A stretch of 22,147 nt of DNA from DATKKM01 sp036741795 (lineage in GTDB: Bacteria; Chloroflexota; Dehalococcoidia; SM23-28-2; RBG-16-64-32), in contig DAINRO010000040.1 of the NCBI GenBank assembly GCA_036741795.1, positions 1 to 22,147 on the forward strand, written 5' to 3'. The position numbers and the translations under genes are program-made. This document shows, one piece after another, positions 16,190 to 22,018 of the stretch (within the stretch, counting starts at the first letter, position 1; each line of letters opens with the position of its first letter). The notes below the pieces were generated by a model. That model made no database searches. It saw only the letters and a program-made list of their open reading frames with translations, and had not been told where the DNA came from.

Positions 16190-16440
16190 CAGGGCGCCAC
16201 CCTGGCGGAGCGGCCGCAGCCGCGGCACGTCCACAGCTCGTACTCGCGAGAAGGCCAACCTGCGGACTCGCCCTGGAAGATCCAGACGTCAGGCGCAGCG
16301 AACACAGTCTCAACTGCCCAGCGGGGCATGGACTTAGTCCGATCCTGCACGTCCCAGGCCTGGCCACCGCAACGCTTGCACGGGGGGCCATCTTTCTTCG
16401 CGCGCGCAGGCGCGGACACGGGCTGAGGGGAAGCGGTCAC
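16189..16440 (-). CDS. Small zinc-ribbon protein
   Basis: The 83-residue protein has two CxxC knuckles, C21-C24 (PPCKRCGG) and C72-C75 (WTCRGCGR), which should bind one Zn. Between them lies a 47-residue segment with several Trp (VWIFQGESAGWPSREYELW). Such small ribbons can bind nucleic acid or protein; no specific role is assigned. It starts at GTG 16440 just after a -10 box and ends in a TGATG overlap with the MBL gene, so the two are translated together. Its start lies 27 nt after the Nudix stop. Confidence 0.65.
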   Translation of the reverse strand: MTASPQPVSAPARAKKDGPPCKRCGGQAWDVQDRTKSMPRWAVETVFAAPDVWIFQGESAGWPSREYELWTCRGCGRSARVAP

Positions 16441-16447
16441 GTGGAAG

Positions 16448-16453
16448 ATTGTA
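16448..16453 (-). promoter_or_regulatory. -10 box TACAAT for a leaderless zinc-ribbon/MBL transcript
   Basis: On the minus strand TACAAT (16453 to 16448) is followed by 7 nt and GTG 16440, with no Shine-Dalgarno. No -35 match is seen at 16-18 bp. It may give internal transcription of the two distal genes. Confidence 0.45.
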
Positions 16454-16467
16454 GCGAAGCGCGCTGA

Positions 16468-17055
16468 CTAGCGCAGGAGTTCGATTAGCTGGTGAAGCAT
16501 CCGGGCTGTGGCGCCCCAGATCCGATGCCCGTCGTAGGTGAAGGCCGGCACGAGGACCTCCCGGCCCTTATGTTCACGGATTTCCAGCTCCATGTTCTCC
16601 TCTTCCATGAGGAACGGGAGCGGAACCTCCACGACACGCGAAACTTCGTGATCGTTCACCTGGTAGGCGTAGGCAGTCTCGTGTTCCAGGAACCCCACGA
16701 TTGGGGTGACCCGGAAGTTGCTGATGGTGACCATGTCGTCCAGGTGGCCGACTACCCGTACATGCTCAGCGCTCACGCCGATTTCCTCGAAGGTTTCCCG
16801 CAGTGCTGTTTCCTCGCAGTCGACGTCCGCGTCGTCGCAGGCGCCGCCGGGGAAGCACATCTGGCCCTTGTGGTGCTCCACGTGATTCGTGCGCTCGGTG
16901 AAGATGACGTGCGGTGTGCCGTCGCGGTGGTGGATGAGGATGAGCACGGCGGCAGCAGCGCAGGTGGGATTGTCGATTCGCCGGGGATCGTAGTCCACCA
17001 GCACCTGTTCGACCCTTTCGATCAGATCTTCGCCGCTCATAAACGTGGTAGCCAT
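16468..17055 (-). CDS. Nudix hydrolase, coenzyme A pyrophosphatase family
   Basis: The 195-residue protein has the CoA-pyrophosphatase (NudL/UPF0035) signature upstream of the Nudix box: VIFTERTNHVEHHKGQMCFPGG (ending at residue 71), equivalent to LLTxRxxxLxxHxGQxxFPGG. The Nudix core follows as ALRETFEEIGV, with R86, E87, E90 and E91 for Mg binding. Members cleave CoA and acyl-CoAs to 4'-phosphopantetheine species and 3',5'-ADP, limiting or recycling CoA pools. That suits its place beside acyl-CoA genes. ATG 17055 has TGAGGT about 9 nt upstream. It lies 28 nt after the LvaB-like gene, within the same minus-strand run. Confidence 0.88.
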   Translation of the reverse strand: MATTFMSGEDLIERVEQVLVDYDPRRIDNPTCAAAAVLILIHHRDGTPHVIFTERTNHVEHHKGQMCFPGGACDDADVDCEETALRETFEEIGVSAEHVRVVGHLDDMVTISNFRVTPIVGFLEHETAYAYQVNDHEVSRVVEVPLPFLMEEENMELEIREHKGREVLVPAFTYDGHRIWGATARMLHQLIELLR

Positions 17056-17083
17056 TCTATCGCGACCTCACAGACTCGTCACT

Positions 17084-17602
17084 TTACTCCACGTCAGCTC
17101 TTGCCCGCACTATCCGCTCGCGGAACCCTGAGACATCGAAGAACGACCATCCACGCACGGCCACTTGCCTGAGGTGGCGATAGGCCTCTGTTCTCAGTTC
17201 GGTTTTGTCGCCCGGGTCTCCACGCATGTCCTCGAGTTGCTCCAGCATCACTGCCAGGGCGGCCATCAGTGATCGGTTCTCGGCAGTTAAGTCCGAGATT
17301 TTGAGACTCCCGGACCCAGTCTGCGCAAGGGCTGACTCGGTTTCATTGACGGCAGCAGAGGCCGGAATGTTGCCACCCGCCGCGGCGAGTTGAACCTGAC
17401 CGTCAGTGAGGATGCGCCGCAGTACCTGGTTGTCTTGCGCAAGGTTCTCCACAACCGTGTCGAGTTCCGCCGCCAGTGACTCCGCCAGCCATGCCGCGGC
17501 CTGGGCGGCCTCCTGGGCGAAGGGCGTTTGCAGCTCCGGAAGCAGCGCCTCGTTCAGGGCTCCCTGGATGGCTCTCAAGCTTTCGACTGCGTCCGGGCGC
17601 AT
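17084..17602 (-). CDS. Small helical protein, possible LvaB/DUF6285-like kinase partner
   Basis: The 172-residue protein is almost entirely helical. The N-terminal part (RPDAVESLRAIQGALNEALLPEL, then AWLAESLAAELDTV) resembles the RP..ELL...L...LLPEL pattern of LvaB/DUF6285 proteins, which form complexes with APH-fold acyl-CoA kinases. The C-terminal half has a coiled-coil-like stretch (LTAENRSLMAALAVMLEQLEDM). It is longer than LvaB. Its ATG follows the kinase stop with no gap (TAGATG), and GGAGG inside the kinase 3' end is its ribosome site, so the two proteins are made together. The homology is tentative; the tight coupling to the kinase is seen directly. Confidence 0.55.
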   Translation of the reverse strand: MRPDAVESLRAIQGALNEALLPELQTPFAQEAAQAAAWLAESLAAELDTVVENLAQDNQVLRRILTDGQVQLAAAGGNIPASAAVNETESALAQTGSGSLKISDLTAENRSLMAALAVMLEQLEDMRGDPGDKTELRTEAYRHLRQVAVRGWSFFDVSGFRERIVRARADVE

Positions 17603-18616
17603 CTACGCCTCCATCAAGTCCATGATCTCAAGCTCCAACCTCTGGCTATTCCGGGCGATGAACGCCATCATCGCGGAGCGCGTCCGTCCTTCGCAAAACG
17701 ACCGGCCGCCCGTGATGAAGATCGCCGCCAGCTTGAGGTTACCCAGCACTTCCCAGAACCTGACTGCCTCCTCGTCGATCCTCGCGCCGCCTGCCGCTTC
17801 GTACTTCGAGAAAAAGTCTGTCCGAGCCATCAGCCCGCCGATCTGTTCGTTGCCCAACCACCGCCACGGCCGGATGCACGCCCAGGCGATGTCCTCCATC
17901 GGATCGCCCAGGTGCGCCATCTCCCAGTCCAGTACGCCCCTGATCTCGCCGGATGCATCAGCGAGGAAGTTGCCGGTCCGATAGTCGCCGTGCACCAACA
18001 CGACCCGCGAGGCCGGCGGCGGCAGGTGCTTCCGCATCCAGCGGAACGCCGCGCGCAGTACCGGCTGCGGTTCGATCGATTCCCTGGCGACAATTTCTTC
18101 CCAGCGCTCAATCTCCTGGATGCCGCACCCATCAGTAGACGGCGGCGGCCCCATGAACGCCAGCCCCGGATCGTCGAGCGGCACTTCGTGAATTCGAGCC
18201 AGGATCGAAGCGAAGCGGTCCGCCACCTTCTCCCGCACCGCATACATCGCTGGGTCCATCAACACCTTATTCGGGCTGGCCTCGCACCCGTCGATCCGTT
18301 CCATCATGCAGAACGGGCGGTCGATCAAGGACGCATCCTCCTCCAACCAGTACATCTCAGGCACCGGCACACCCAGTGGCTTCACCGCCTTCATCACCCC
18401 AAACTCAAGATTGCGGTCCGACTCCAGCAGGCTCGCGTCCGGATCACGACGGAGGATGAACCCTCTGCTAACTTCACCGTCGCCGTCGCGCCACGAAGCG
18501 TCGAACGACCACGTCTCCCGCGATTGGCCACCGGGGATGCGGTACAAGTTGGATATCGCGACGCCGTCGGCTCCCTCAATGCGCGCCGAGAGATATGCCG
18601 CAATCTTCTCTTCCAT
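17603..18616 (-). CDS. APH-family kinase, LvaA / ACAD10-ACAD11-like
   Basis: The 337-residue protein has a protein-kinase-like APH fold. The glycine-rich loop is GGQSRETW (29-36). FILRRDP (54-60) sits where the ATP-binding basic residue lies (Arg here), with VMKAVKPLGVPVPEMYW and PFCMMERIDG at the hinge. The Brenner motif is VHGDYRTGNF (H209, D211, N216), and the metal-binding Asp is D230 in VLDWEMAHLGDP. This is the subgroup that includes LvaA, which phosphorylates 4-hydroxyacyl-CoAs, and the kinase domains of ACAD10/11, rather than antibiotic-resistance enzymes. The substrate is inferred from family and from neighbours (LvaB-like protein, Nudix CoA hydrolase, an acyl-CoA dehydrogenase 3.5 kb away). 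Confidence 0.8.
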   Translation of the reverse strand: MEEKIAAYLSARIEGADGVAISNLYRIPGGQSRETWSFDASWRDGDGEVSRGFILRRDPDASLLESDRNLEFGVMKAVKPLGVPVPEMYWLEEDASLIDRPFCMMERIDGCEASPNKVLMDPAMYAVREKVADRFASILARIHEVPLDDPGLAFMGPPPSTDGCGIQEIERWEEIVARESIEPQPVLRAAFRWMRKHLPPPASRVVLVHGDYRTGNFLADASGEIRGVLDWEMAHLGDPMEDIAWACIRPWRWLGNEQIGGLMARTDFFSKYEAAGGARIDEEAVRFWEVLGNLKLAAIFITGGRSFCEGRTRSAMMAFIARNSQRLELEIMDLMEA

Positions 18617-18673
18617 GACGTGACAGCAACGCTAAGACAGGCAGGACTGACAAGTAAAGGCTCGAAGAGCAAT

Positions 18674-18708
18674 TTCACTATTCACTCTTCATAATTCACT
18701 ATTACTCT
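18674..18708 (+). repeat. Degenerate heptamer tandem repeat, five units
   Basis: Five seven-base units, all beginning TT, start with TTCACTA (18674-18680) and TTCACTC (18681-18687); TTCACTA recurs at 18695-18701. The array ends next to the encoded CCA end of the tRNA (18710) and sits upstream of the kinase gene. Confidence 0.65.
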
Positions 18709-18709
18709 G

Positions 18710-18784
18710 TGGTGGGCCCGGCGGGATTCGAACCTGCAACCAACCGGTTATGAGCCGGGCGCTCTGCCCTTGAGCTACGGGCCC
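18710..18784 (-). tRNA. tRNA with CAU anticodon, probably tRNA-Ile2 (lysidine-modified), CCA encoded
   Basis: The minus strand folds as a cloverleaf. Acceptor GGGCCCG (18784-18778) pairs with CGGGCCC (18720-18714), the discriminator is A at 18713, and CCA is encoded (18712-18710). The D stem is GCTC/GAGC, the anticodon loop CTCATAA (anticodon CAU), and the T arm contains GGTTCGAATCC. Features favouring Ile2 over elongator Met are C4-G69 and C5-G68 in the acceptor stem, known TilS recognition pairs, and a TTGGTTG region after the anticodon stem like E. coli ileX. The initiator is excluded because position 1 pairs with 72 and the three G-C pairs of the initiator anticodon stem are missing. The C27-T43 pair is mismatched. 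Confidence 0.9.
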
Positions 18785-18795
18785 ACGCAAGCTGG

Positions 18796-18804
18796 ATTTT
18801 AGCA
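18796..18804 (-). promoter_or_regulatory. Extended -10 promoter (TGCTAAAAT) of the tRNA gene
   Basis: On the minus strand TGC followed by TAAAAT ends 11 nt before the mature tRNA 5' end, placing initiation a few bases upstream of it. No -35 consensus is present. Confidence 0.5.
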
Positions 18805-18869
18805 TCGGCGCCCCCTAAACCCACCTTCCCGCGTGTAACGGGTGTCTGATATTGGCCGTCTTTTCTTAC

Positions 18870-18895
18870 GTCTGAGCCGGACTACGCGGCCAGAC
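18870..18895 (+). promoter_or_regulatory. Hairpin in the putative leader of the diguanylate cyclase mRNA
   Basis: GTCTG (18870-18874) pairs with CAGAC (18891-18895), and GCCG (18876-18879) with CGGC (18887-18890). This gives nine base pairs with one bulged A and a seven-base loop. It ends 14 nt before the GGGAGGG ribosome site at 18910-18916. If translation starts at 18923, this is a 5' leader structure that could affect expression; if it starts at 18842, the segment is coding. Confidence 0.4.
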
Positions 18896-18922
18896 CCATG
18901 CAGATACGTGGGAGGGCATAGT

Positions 18923-19729
18923 TTGACAACACCGAGCGACTTCGCTCCCGGCAGGATGGTTGAGTTCGATCAGCCCGCGCCTCCTGACACCCGGGGGTTA
19001 CAGCAGCACATCTGGATCTCGCGCATAGTCGGGATGGGCTTGCTCGTGGGGGCCCTCGCTGTCCTCGGTGCGAGCAACGGCTTCGGCAGCCCTGGATTCT
19101 GGGTGGCGTCTGCCCTCCTCATCGGCCTTGCCGCCTACGTGCTGATCGCCGAGACCCGTACCCGCCGCATTTCATTGAACCTCGAAAAACGCCTTCGACT
19201 CGGACTGCTCGTGCACAACATGGAACTCGAGAGCATGGCCATGCAGGACGACCTGACGCAGCTTTTCAACCGCCGCTACTTCTTCGAGCGCCTTGAGCGC
19301 CAGCTGGAGACGGCAATGGCCTTCAAACGGCCGCTGTCGGTTATCGTCGCTGACCTCAACTCGTTGAAGGCCGTCAACGACACCCACGGCCACCATGCCG
19401 GTGACGAGGTTATCTCCGGCTTCGGCCGCTTCCTCCTGGACCACACCCGCGCCAGCGACGTCCCCGCACGCATCGGGGGCGATGAGTTCGCCATCATCCT
19501 CCCGGACACGGCCCACAAAGCAGCGCTGATTCTGAAGAACCGGTTGGCGAAGAAGCTAGCTGGCCTCCAGCTCGCCGAGCAAGATGGCGTCGCCTTGACC
19601 GCCGAGGCCGCCTTCGGCATCGCCTCCTATCCGGGCCATGGCGAGACTGTCGACGAGCTGGTCAGTCACGCCGACGCTGACATGTACTCCGACAAGCGGG
19701 AGCACAAGGCCATAGAAGCCACCGCTTAA
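18923..19729 (+). CDS. Membrane-bound diguanylate cyclase (GGDEF domain)
   Basis: The enzyme makes cyclic di-GMP from two GTP, a second messenger for surface attachment and motility. From TTG 18923 it has 268 residues: two membrane helices (about 30-50 and 57-75), a short linking helix, then a GGDEF domain from about residue 110 (DDLTQLFNRRYFFERL). The active-site loop is RIGGDEFAIILP (GGDEF at 185-189). RASD (176-179), spaced five residues before it, forms the RxxD product-inhibition site. TTG 18923 is chosen because GGGAGGG (18910-18916) lies 6 nt upstream. GTG 18842, which would add 27 residues, and ATG 18957 remain possible. The stop overlaps the convergent kinase gene by 4 nt (TTAA). Confidence 0.9.
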   Translation: MTTPSDFAPGRMVEFDQPAPPDTRGLQQHIWISRIVGMGLLVGALAVLGASNGFGSPGFWVASALLIGLAAYVLIAETRTRRISLNLEKRLRLGLLVHNMELESMAMQDDLTQLFNRRYFFERLERQLETAMAFKRPLSVIVADLNSLKAVNDTHGHHAGDEVISGFGRFLLDHTRASDVPARIGGDEFAIILPDTAHKAALILKNRLAKKLAGLQLAEQDGVALTAEAAFGIASYPGHGETVDELVSHADADMYSDKREHKAIEATA

Positions 19730-20865
19730 ACGAGCGCGTGCTTCTTGACGAGCGACTCCACGTAGCCAATATCCGAGAAGACGCGCTCCCGCATTAGCGG
19801 GCGGTGCTCCTCCGGCACCGGCGCCGAGGGCGCGTTGACCATCACGCCGAAAATCACCCCGCGGATCTGCCACTCTGCGATCGCCCCTAGGTCGTACATC
19901 CGCCAGAAGTTCGCGCGGTCCACCTTTTCACCGAGGTTTCGCTCCAGCTCGTCCAGGTAATGGCCGACTGTCCCTTCCAGGTCGTCCGGCTGCTGGTACA
20001 CCATGAACCGCACGACATCCGAGGCGCACATCCCCTTGCCCAGGATCTCCCAGTCGATCACCACCGTACGTCCATCTTCGATGCCGAGGTTGCGGTTGTC
20101 GAAGTCGTAGTGGCACAGTGTCATTGGCTGCTTTTCGACCTCTTCCAGCAGCCCCTCCGGCTCCCTGTACAGCTTCTCGATCGCCCGCCTTGTATCCGGT
20201 TCCAGGGCGTCCATCATGTTGACCACGCCCTCGGCCAGCCACGGCCAGCGTTCCGTCACGTAGACACTCGAGTCCGCGGGGTCCTTCATCCCGTCCAGGA
20301 TGTCCGTGATGCAGCGGTAGAAGTAGTCCACGGGTCGCCGTAGGCTCATCAGCCACGGCGTCTCGATCACGTCTGCCTGCCAGAACTTCGCGTGAAACTC
20401 CGCGAGGTGCGAGAGGATCGAATGCACGACCTCGTCCGGGCATTTCGCGTGCATCCCCAGCGCCTCCATCTGCGGCCGGACGTCCTCCAGGAACGCCCAG
20501 TACTGGCCCGGCCGGTCCACCACTTCTATATATGGCACATGGAACGTGTCGGGCACCTGGTCAAACAGCCCCATCTTGAACGCCTTCAGCTCGCGGTGCT
20601 CCGTGTCGCCGGTCAGCATCATCACGGCGTCCATGTCCGGCATCGCGCGCAGGATCAAGTGCGAGTCACCCCGGCCCTTGTCGGACTCGTAGCTGAAGGG
20701 GATGTCGTAGAACTCTTTTTCACCGAAGCGCGGGAACTCGAACGGGTCGGCTACGAGCTTGAATGACGTCACCTGAGCGGATTTATCACCGAGGAGCTTT
20801 TGCGCGATCGGGGTGAGGTAGTCGTTGTCGATCTGGTCAACGGTCGTGACGTCGTCTCGTCCCAT
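19726..20865 (-). CDS. APH/ecdysteroid-kinase-like phosphotransferase
   Basis: The 379-residue protein has the APH/CHK kinase fold but differs from the LvaA-like kinase upstream. The Brenner motif is CHYDFDNRNL (H252, D254, N259), and the metal-binding block is VIDWEILGKG (D271). The N-lobe includes HLILRAMP (69-76), with Arg where the ATP-contacting Lys is usual, and a long helical C-lobe. Bacterial members near acyl-CoA dehydrogenases probably phosphorylate hydroxylated small molecules or acyl-CoAs; the substrate here is unknown. It starts 4 nt after the hydrolase stop, with GGAGGG upstream, so the two form an operon. It is not a convincing antibiotic-resistance gene. Confidence 0.75.
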   Translation of the reverse strand: MGRDDVTTVDQIDNDYLTPIAQKLLGDKSAQVTSFKLVADPFEFPRFGEKEFYDIPFSYESDKGRGDSHLILRAMPDMDAVMMLTGDTEHRELKAFKMGLFDQVPDTFHVPYIEVVDRPGQYWAFLEDVRPQMEALGMHAKCPDEVVHSILSHLAEFHAKFWQADVIETPWLMSLRRPVDYFYRCITDILDGMKDPADSSVYVTERWPWLAEGVVNMMDALEPDTRRAIEKLYREPEGLLEEVEKQPMTLCHYDFDNRNLGIEDGRTVVIDWEILGKGMCASDVVRFMVYQQPDDLEGTVGHYLDELERNLGEKVDRANFWRMYDLGAIAEWQIRGVIFGVMVNAPSAPVPEEHRPLMRERVFSDIGYVESLVKKHALV

Positions 20866-20869
20866 GCGC

Positions 20870-21721
20870 TCAGCCCTCCAGGAACCGGTCGATGTGACCC
20901 ATGAACTCGTCCAGCTTGTCGTGGTGCACCCAGTGCCCCGCCTTCTCGATGATCACCGTCTCCCGGTCCTTGATGACGTCGGCGCGCCCCGTCTTCTCAG
21001 GGTCGACGGCCCAGCTCTCGCTGCCCTTCACCAGCAGCGTCGGCGCCGTGATTTGCGCCCAGATCACCATCGCGTCGTCCAAATTGAACTGGTACGGCGA
21101 GCGGATTCGTACATAGTTATCGAACTTCCACGTATACGTCCCGTCCTCGTTCCGGTTCGCTCCGTGCTCCGTCAGGTGGCGCGCCATCTCCGCGCTCAAG
21201 TGCGGGTTCTCGTCGCGCATTCGCTTCGTTGCGTCTTCGAGCGTCGGATAGCGCCTCGGCGTCCTCTTCTCCACGTCCCTCATGTGCGCGATCCACTCGC
21301 GCATCCGAACGTGGGCCGGCCGGTGCTCGGCCATCGGCGGGCCCCAGCCCTCGACAGATACCAACTTCTCGATCTTGTCCGGGCAAGTGCCGGCGTACTG
21401 CAGGGCGATCGCGCCGCCGAGCGAGTGACCGATGACCGTCAGCTTGCCGGGGATCGAGTCCGCCAAAGCGGCGATGTCCAACGTGAACTCCGGGATGCTG
21501 TACATCCCGCCGATGGCCCAGGCGCTGTCGCCGTGGCCTCGCAGGTCTGGCGCGTAGATCGTGTAGCGACTTGCGAGCCGGTCCGCGACGAAGTCCCAGT
21601 TGCGGCAGTGGTCCTGACCACCATGAATCAGGAGCATGGGCGGTCCGCCGGAGGTGTCCCAAACGGCGTAATGAAGCCGTACCCGCTGCGACTCGTAGTA
21701 CTCGGACCGTGGCTCAAGCAT
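20870..21721 (-). CDS. Alpha/beta hydrolase
   Basis: The 283-residue cytoplasmic protein has the full alpha/beta-hydrolase pattern. The oxyanion-hole motif is LLIHGGQDH (30-38). YAPDLRGHGDS follows, the nucleophile is S100 in VIGHSLGGA, and H263 is in EKAGHWVHHD. The catalytic acid is probably E235 or D240 in KGSESWAVDPEK, although the usual G-x-x-D arrangement is not clear. Such enzymes hydrolyse esters, lactones, epoxides or C-C bonds; the substrate is not readable. A lactone or ester that yields a hydroxy acid would fit the kinase translated immediately after it, but this is inference. ATG 21721 lies 8 nt after a TATCAT box with no Shine-Dalgarno. Confidence 0.85.
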   Translation of the reverse strand: MLEPRSEYYESQRVRLHYAVWDTSGGPPMLLIHGGQDHCRNWDFVADRLASRYTIYAPDLRGHGDSAWAIGGMYSIPEFTLDIAALADSIPGKLTVIGHSLGGAIALQYAGTCPDKIEKLVSVEGWGPPMAEHRPAHVRMREWIAHMRDVEKRTPRRYPTLEDATKRMRDENPHLSAEMARHLTEHGANRNEDGTYTWKFDNYVRIRSPYQFNLDDAMVIWAQITAPTLLVKGSESWAVDPEKTGRADVIKDRETVIIEKAGHWVHHDKLDEFMGHIDRFLEG

Positions 21722-21728
21722 GATCGCC

Positions 21729-21735
21729 TATGATA
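21729..21735. promoter_or_regulatory. Symmetric bidirectional -10 shared by the hydrolase and DUF167 genes
   Basis: TATGATA reads TATGAT on the plus strand (21729-21734), 10 nt before ATG 21745. It reads TATCAT on the minus strand (21735-21730), exactly 8 nt before ATG 21721. The two start codons are only 23 bp apart, so one symmetric element may drive both genes and both mRNAs would be leaderless or nearly so. No -35 is recognised on either side. Confidence 0.5.
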
Positions 21736-21744
21736 CCCGACGGC

Positions 21745-22014
21745 ATGGCGTACCTGCAGATAAGAGTGACTCCCGGCGCCCGAGAGACCACCATTGGCGA
21801 TTGGCGCGACGGCGTGCTCCAGGTCAAAGTCCGCGAACCGGCGGACAAGGGCCGGGCGAACGATGCGGTGATCAAGCTGCTGGCGAAACGCCTGGCGCTG
21901 TCCGCGTCCGCAGTGACATTGAAGCGCGGCGTAACGGCGCGTAACAAGCTGCTATCAATCGATGGCCTGACGGACGAGGAGGCACGGGAGCGGCTGGGAG
22001 CGACTCTCGGTTAG
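21745..22014 (+). CDS. DUF167 / YggU family protein
   Basis: From ATG 21745 the protein has 89 residues and the family core: LQIRVTPGARET near the start, then VREPADKGRANDAVIKLLAKRL and VTLKRGVTARNKLLSIDGL. This small alpha/beta family (E. coli YggU, human C15orf40) is widespread but has no agreed function. ATG 21730 would add five residues but lies inside the -10 box, so 21745 is preferred. The gene is divergent from the hydrolase and ends 4 nt before the convergent acyl-CoA dehydrogenase stop. Confidence 0.85.
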   Translation: MAYLQIRVTPGARETTIGDWRDGVLQVKVREPADKGRANDAVIKLLAKRLALSASAVTLKRGVTARNKLLSIDGLTDEEARERLGATLG

Positions 22015-22018
22015 ACCT

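Noticed and set aside
15599..17172. Long plus-strand open frames opposite the MBL, zinc-ribbon and Nudix genes
   Set aside because: Their translations are low-complexity, rich in His/Arg/Val/Asp, and lack domains; the minus-strand genes have full catalytic motifs.
17528..18694. 388-codon plus-strand open frame opposite the kinase genes
   Set aside because: It is a codon-bias shadow of the minus-strand APH kinase and its partner, which have clear motifs and coupled start and stop codons.
18842..18922. c-di-GMP riboswitch before the diguanylate cyclase gene
   Set aside because: There is a single hairpin only; the conserved GEMM junction bases and GNRA tetraloop-receptor pair are not seen.
17603..20865. 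Aminoglycoside resistance genes
   Set aside because: Both kinases have the APH fold, but their motifs and acyl-CoA neighbourhood match LvaA/ACAD10-like and ecdysteroid-kinase-like groups, not known resistance enzymes.
20825..21733. 302-codon plus-strand open frame opposite the hydrolase
   Set aside because: It has no recognisable domain; the minus-strand alpha/beta hydrolase with GHSLGG explains the region.
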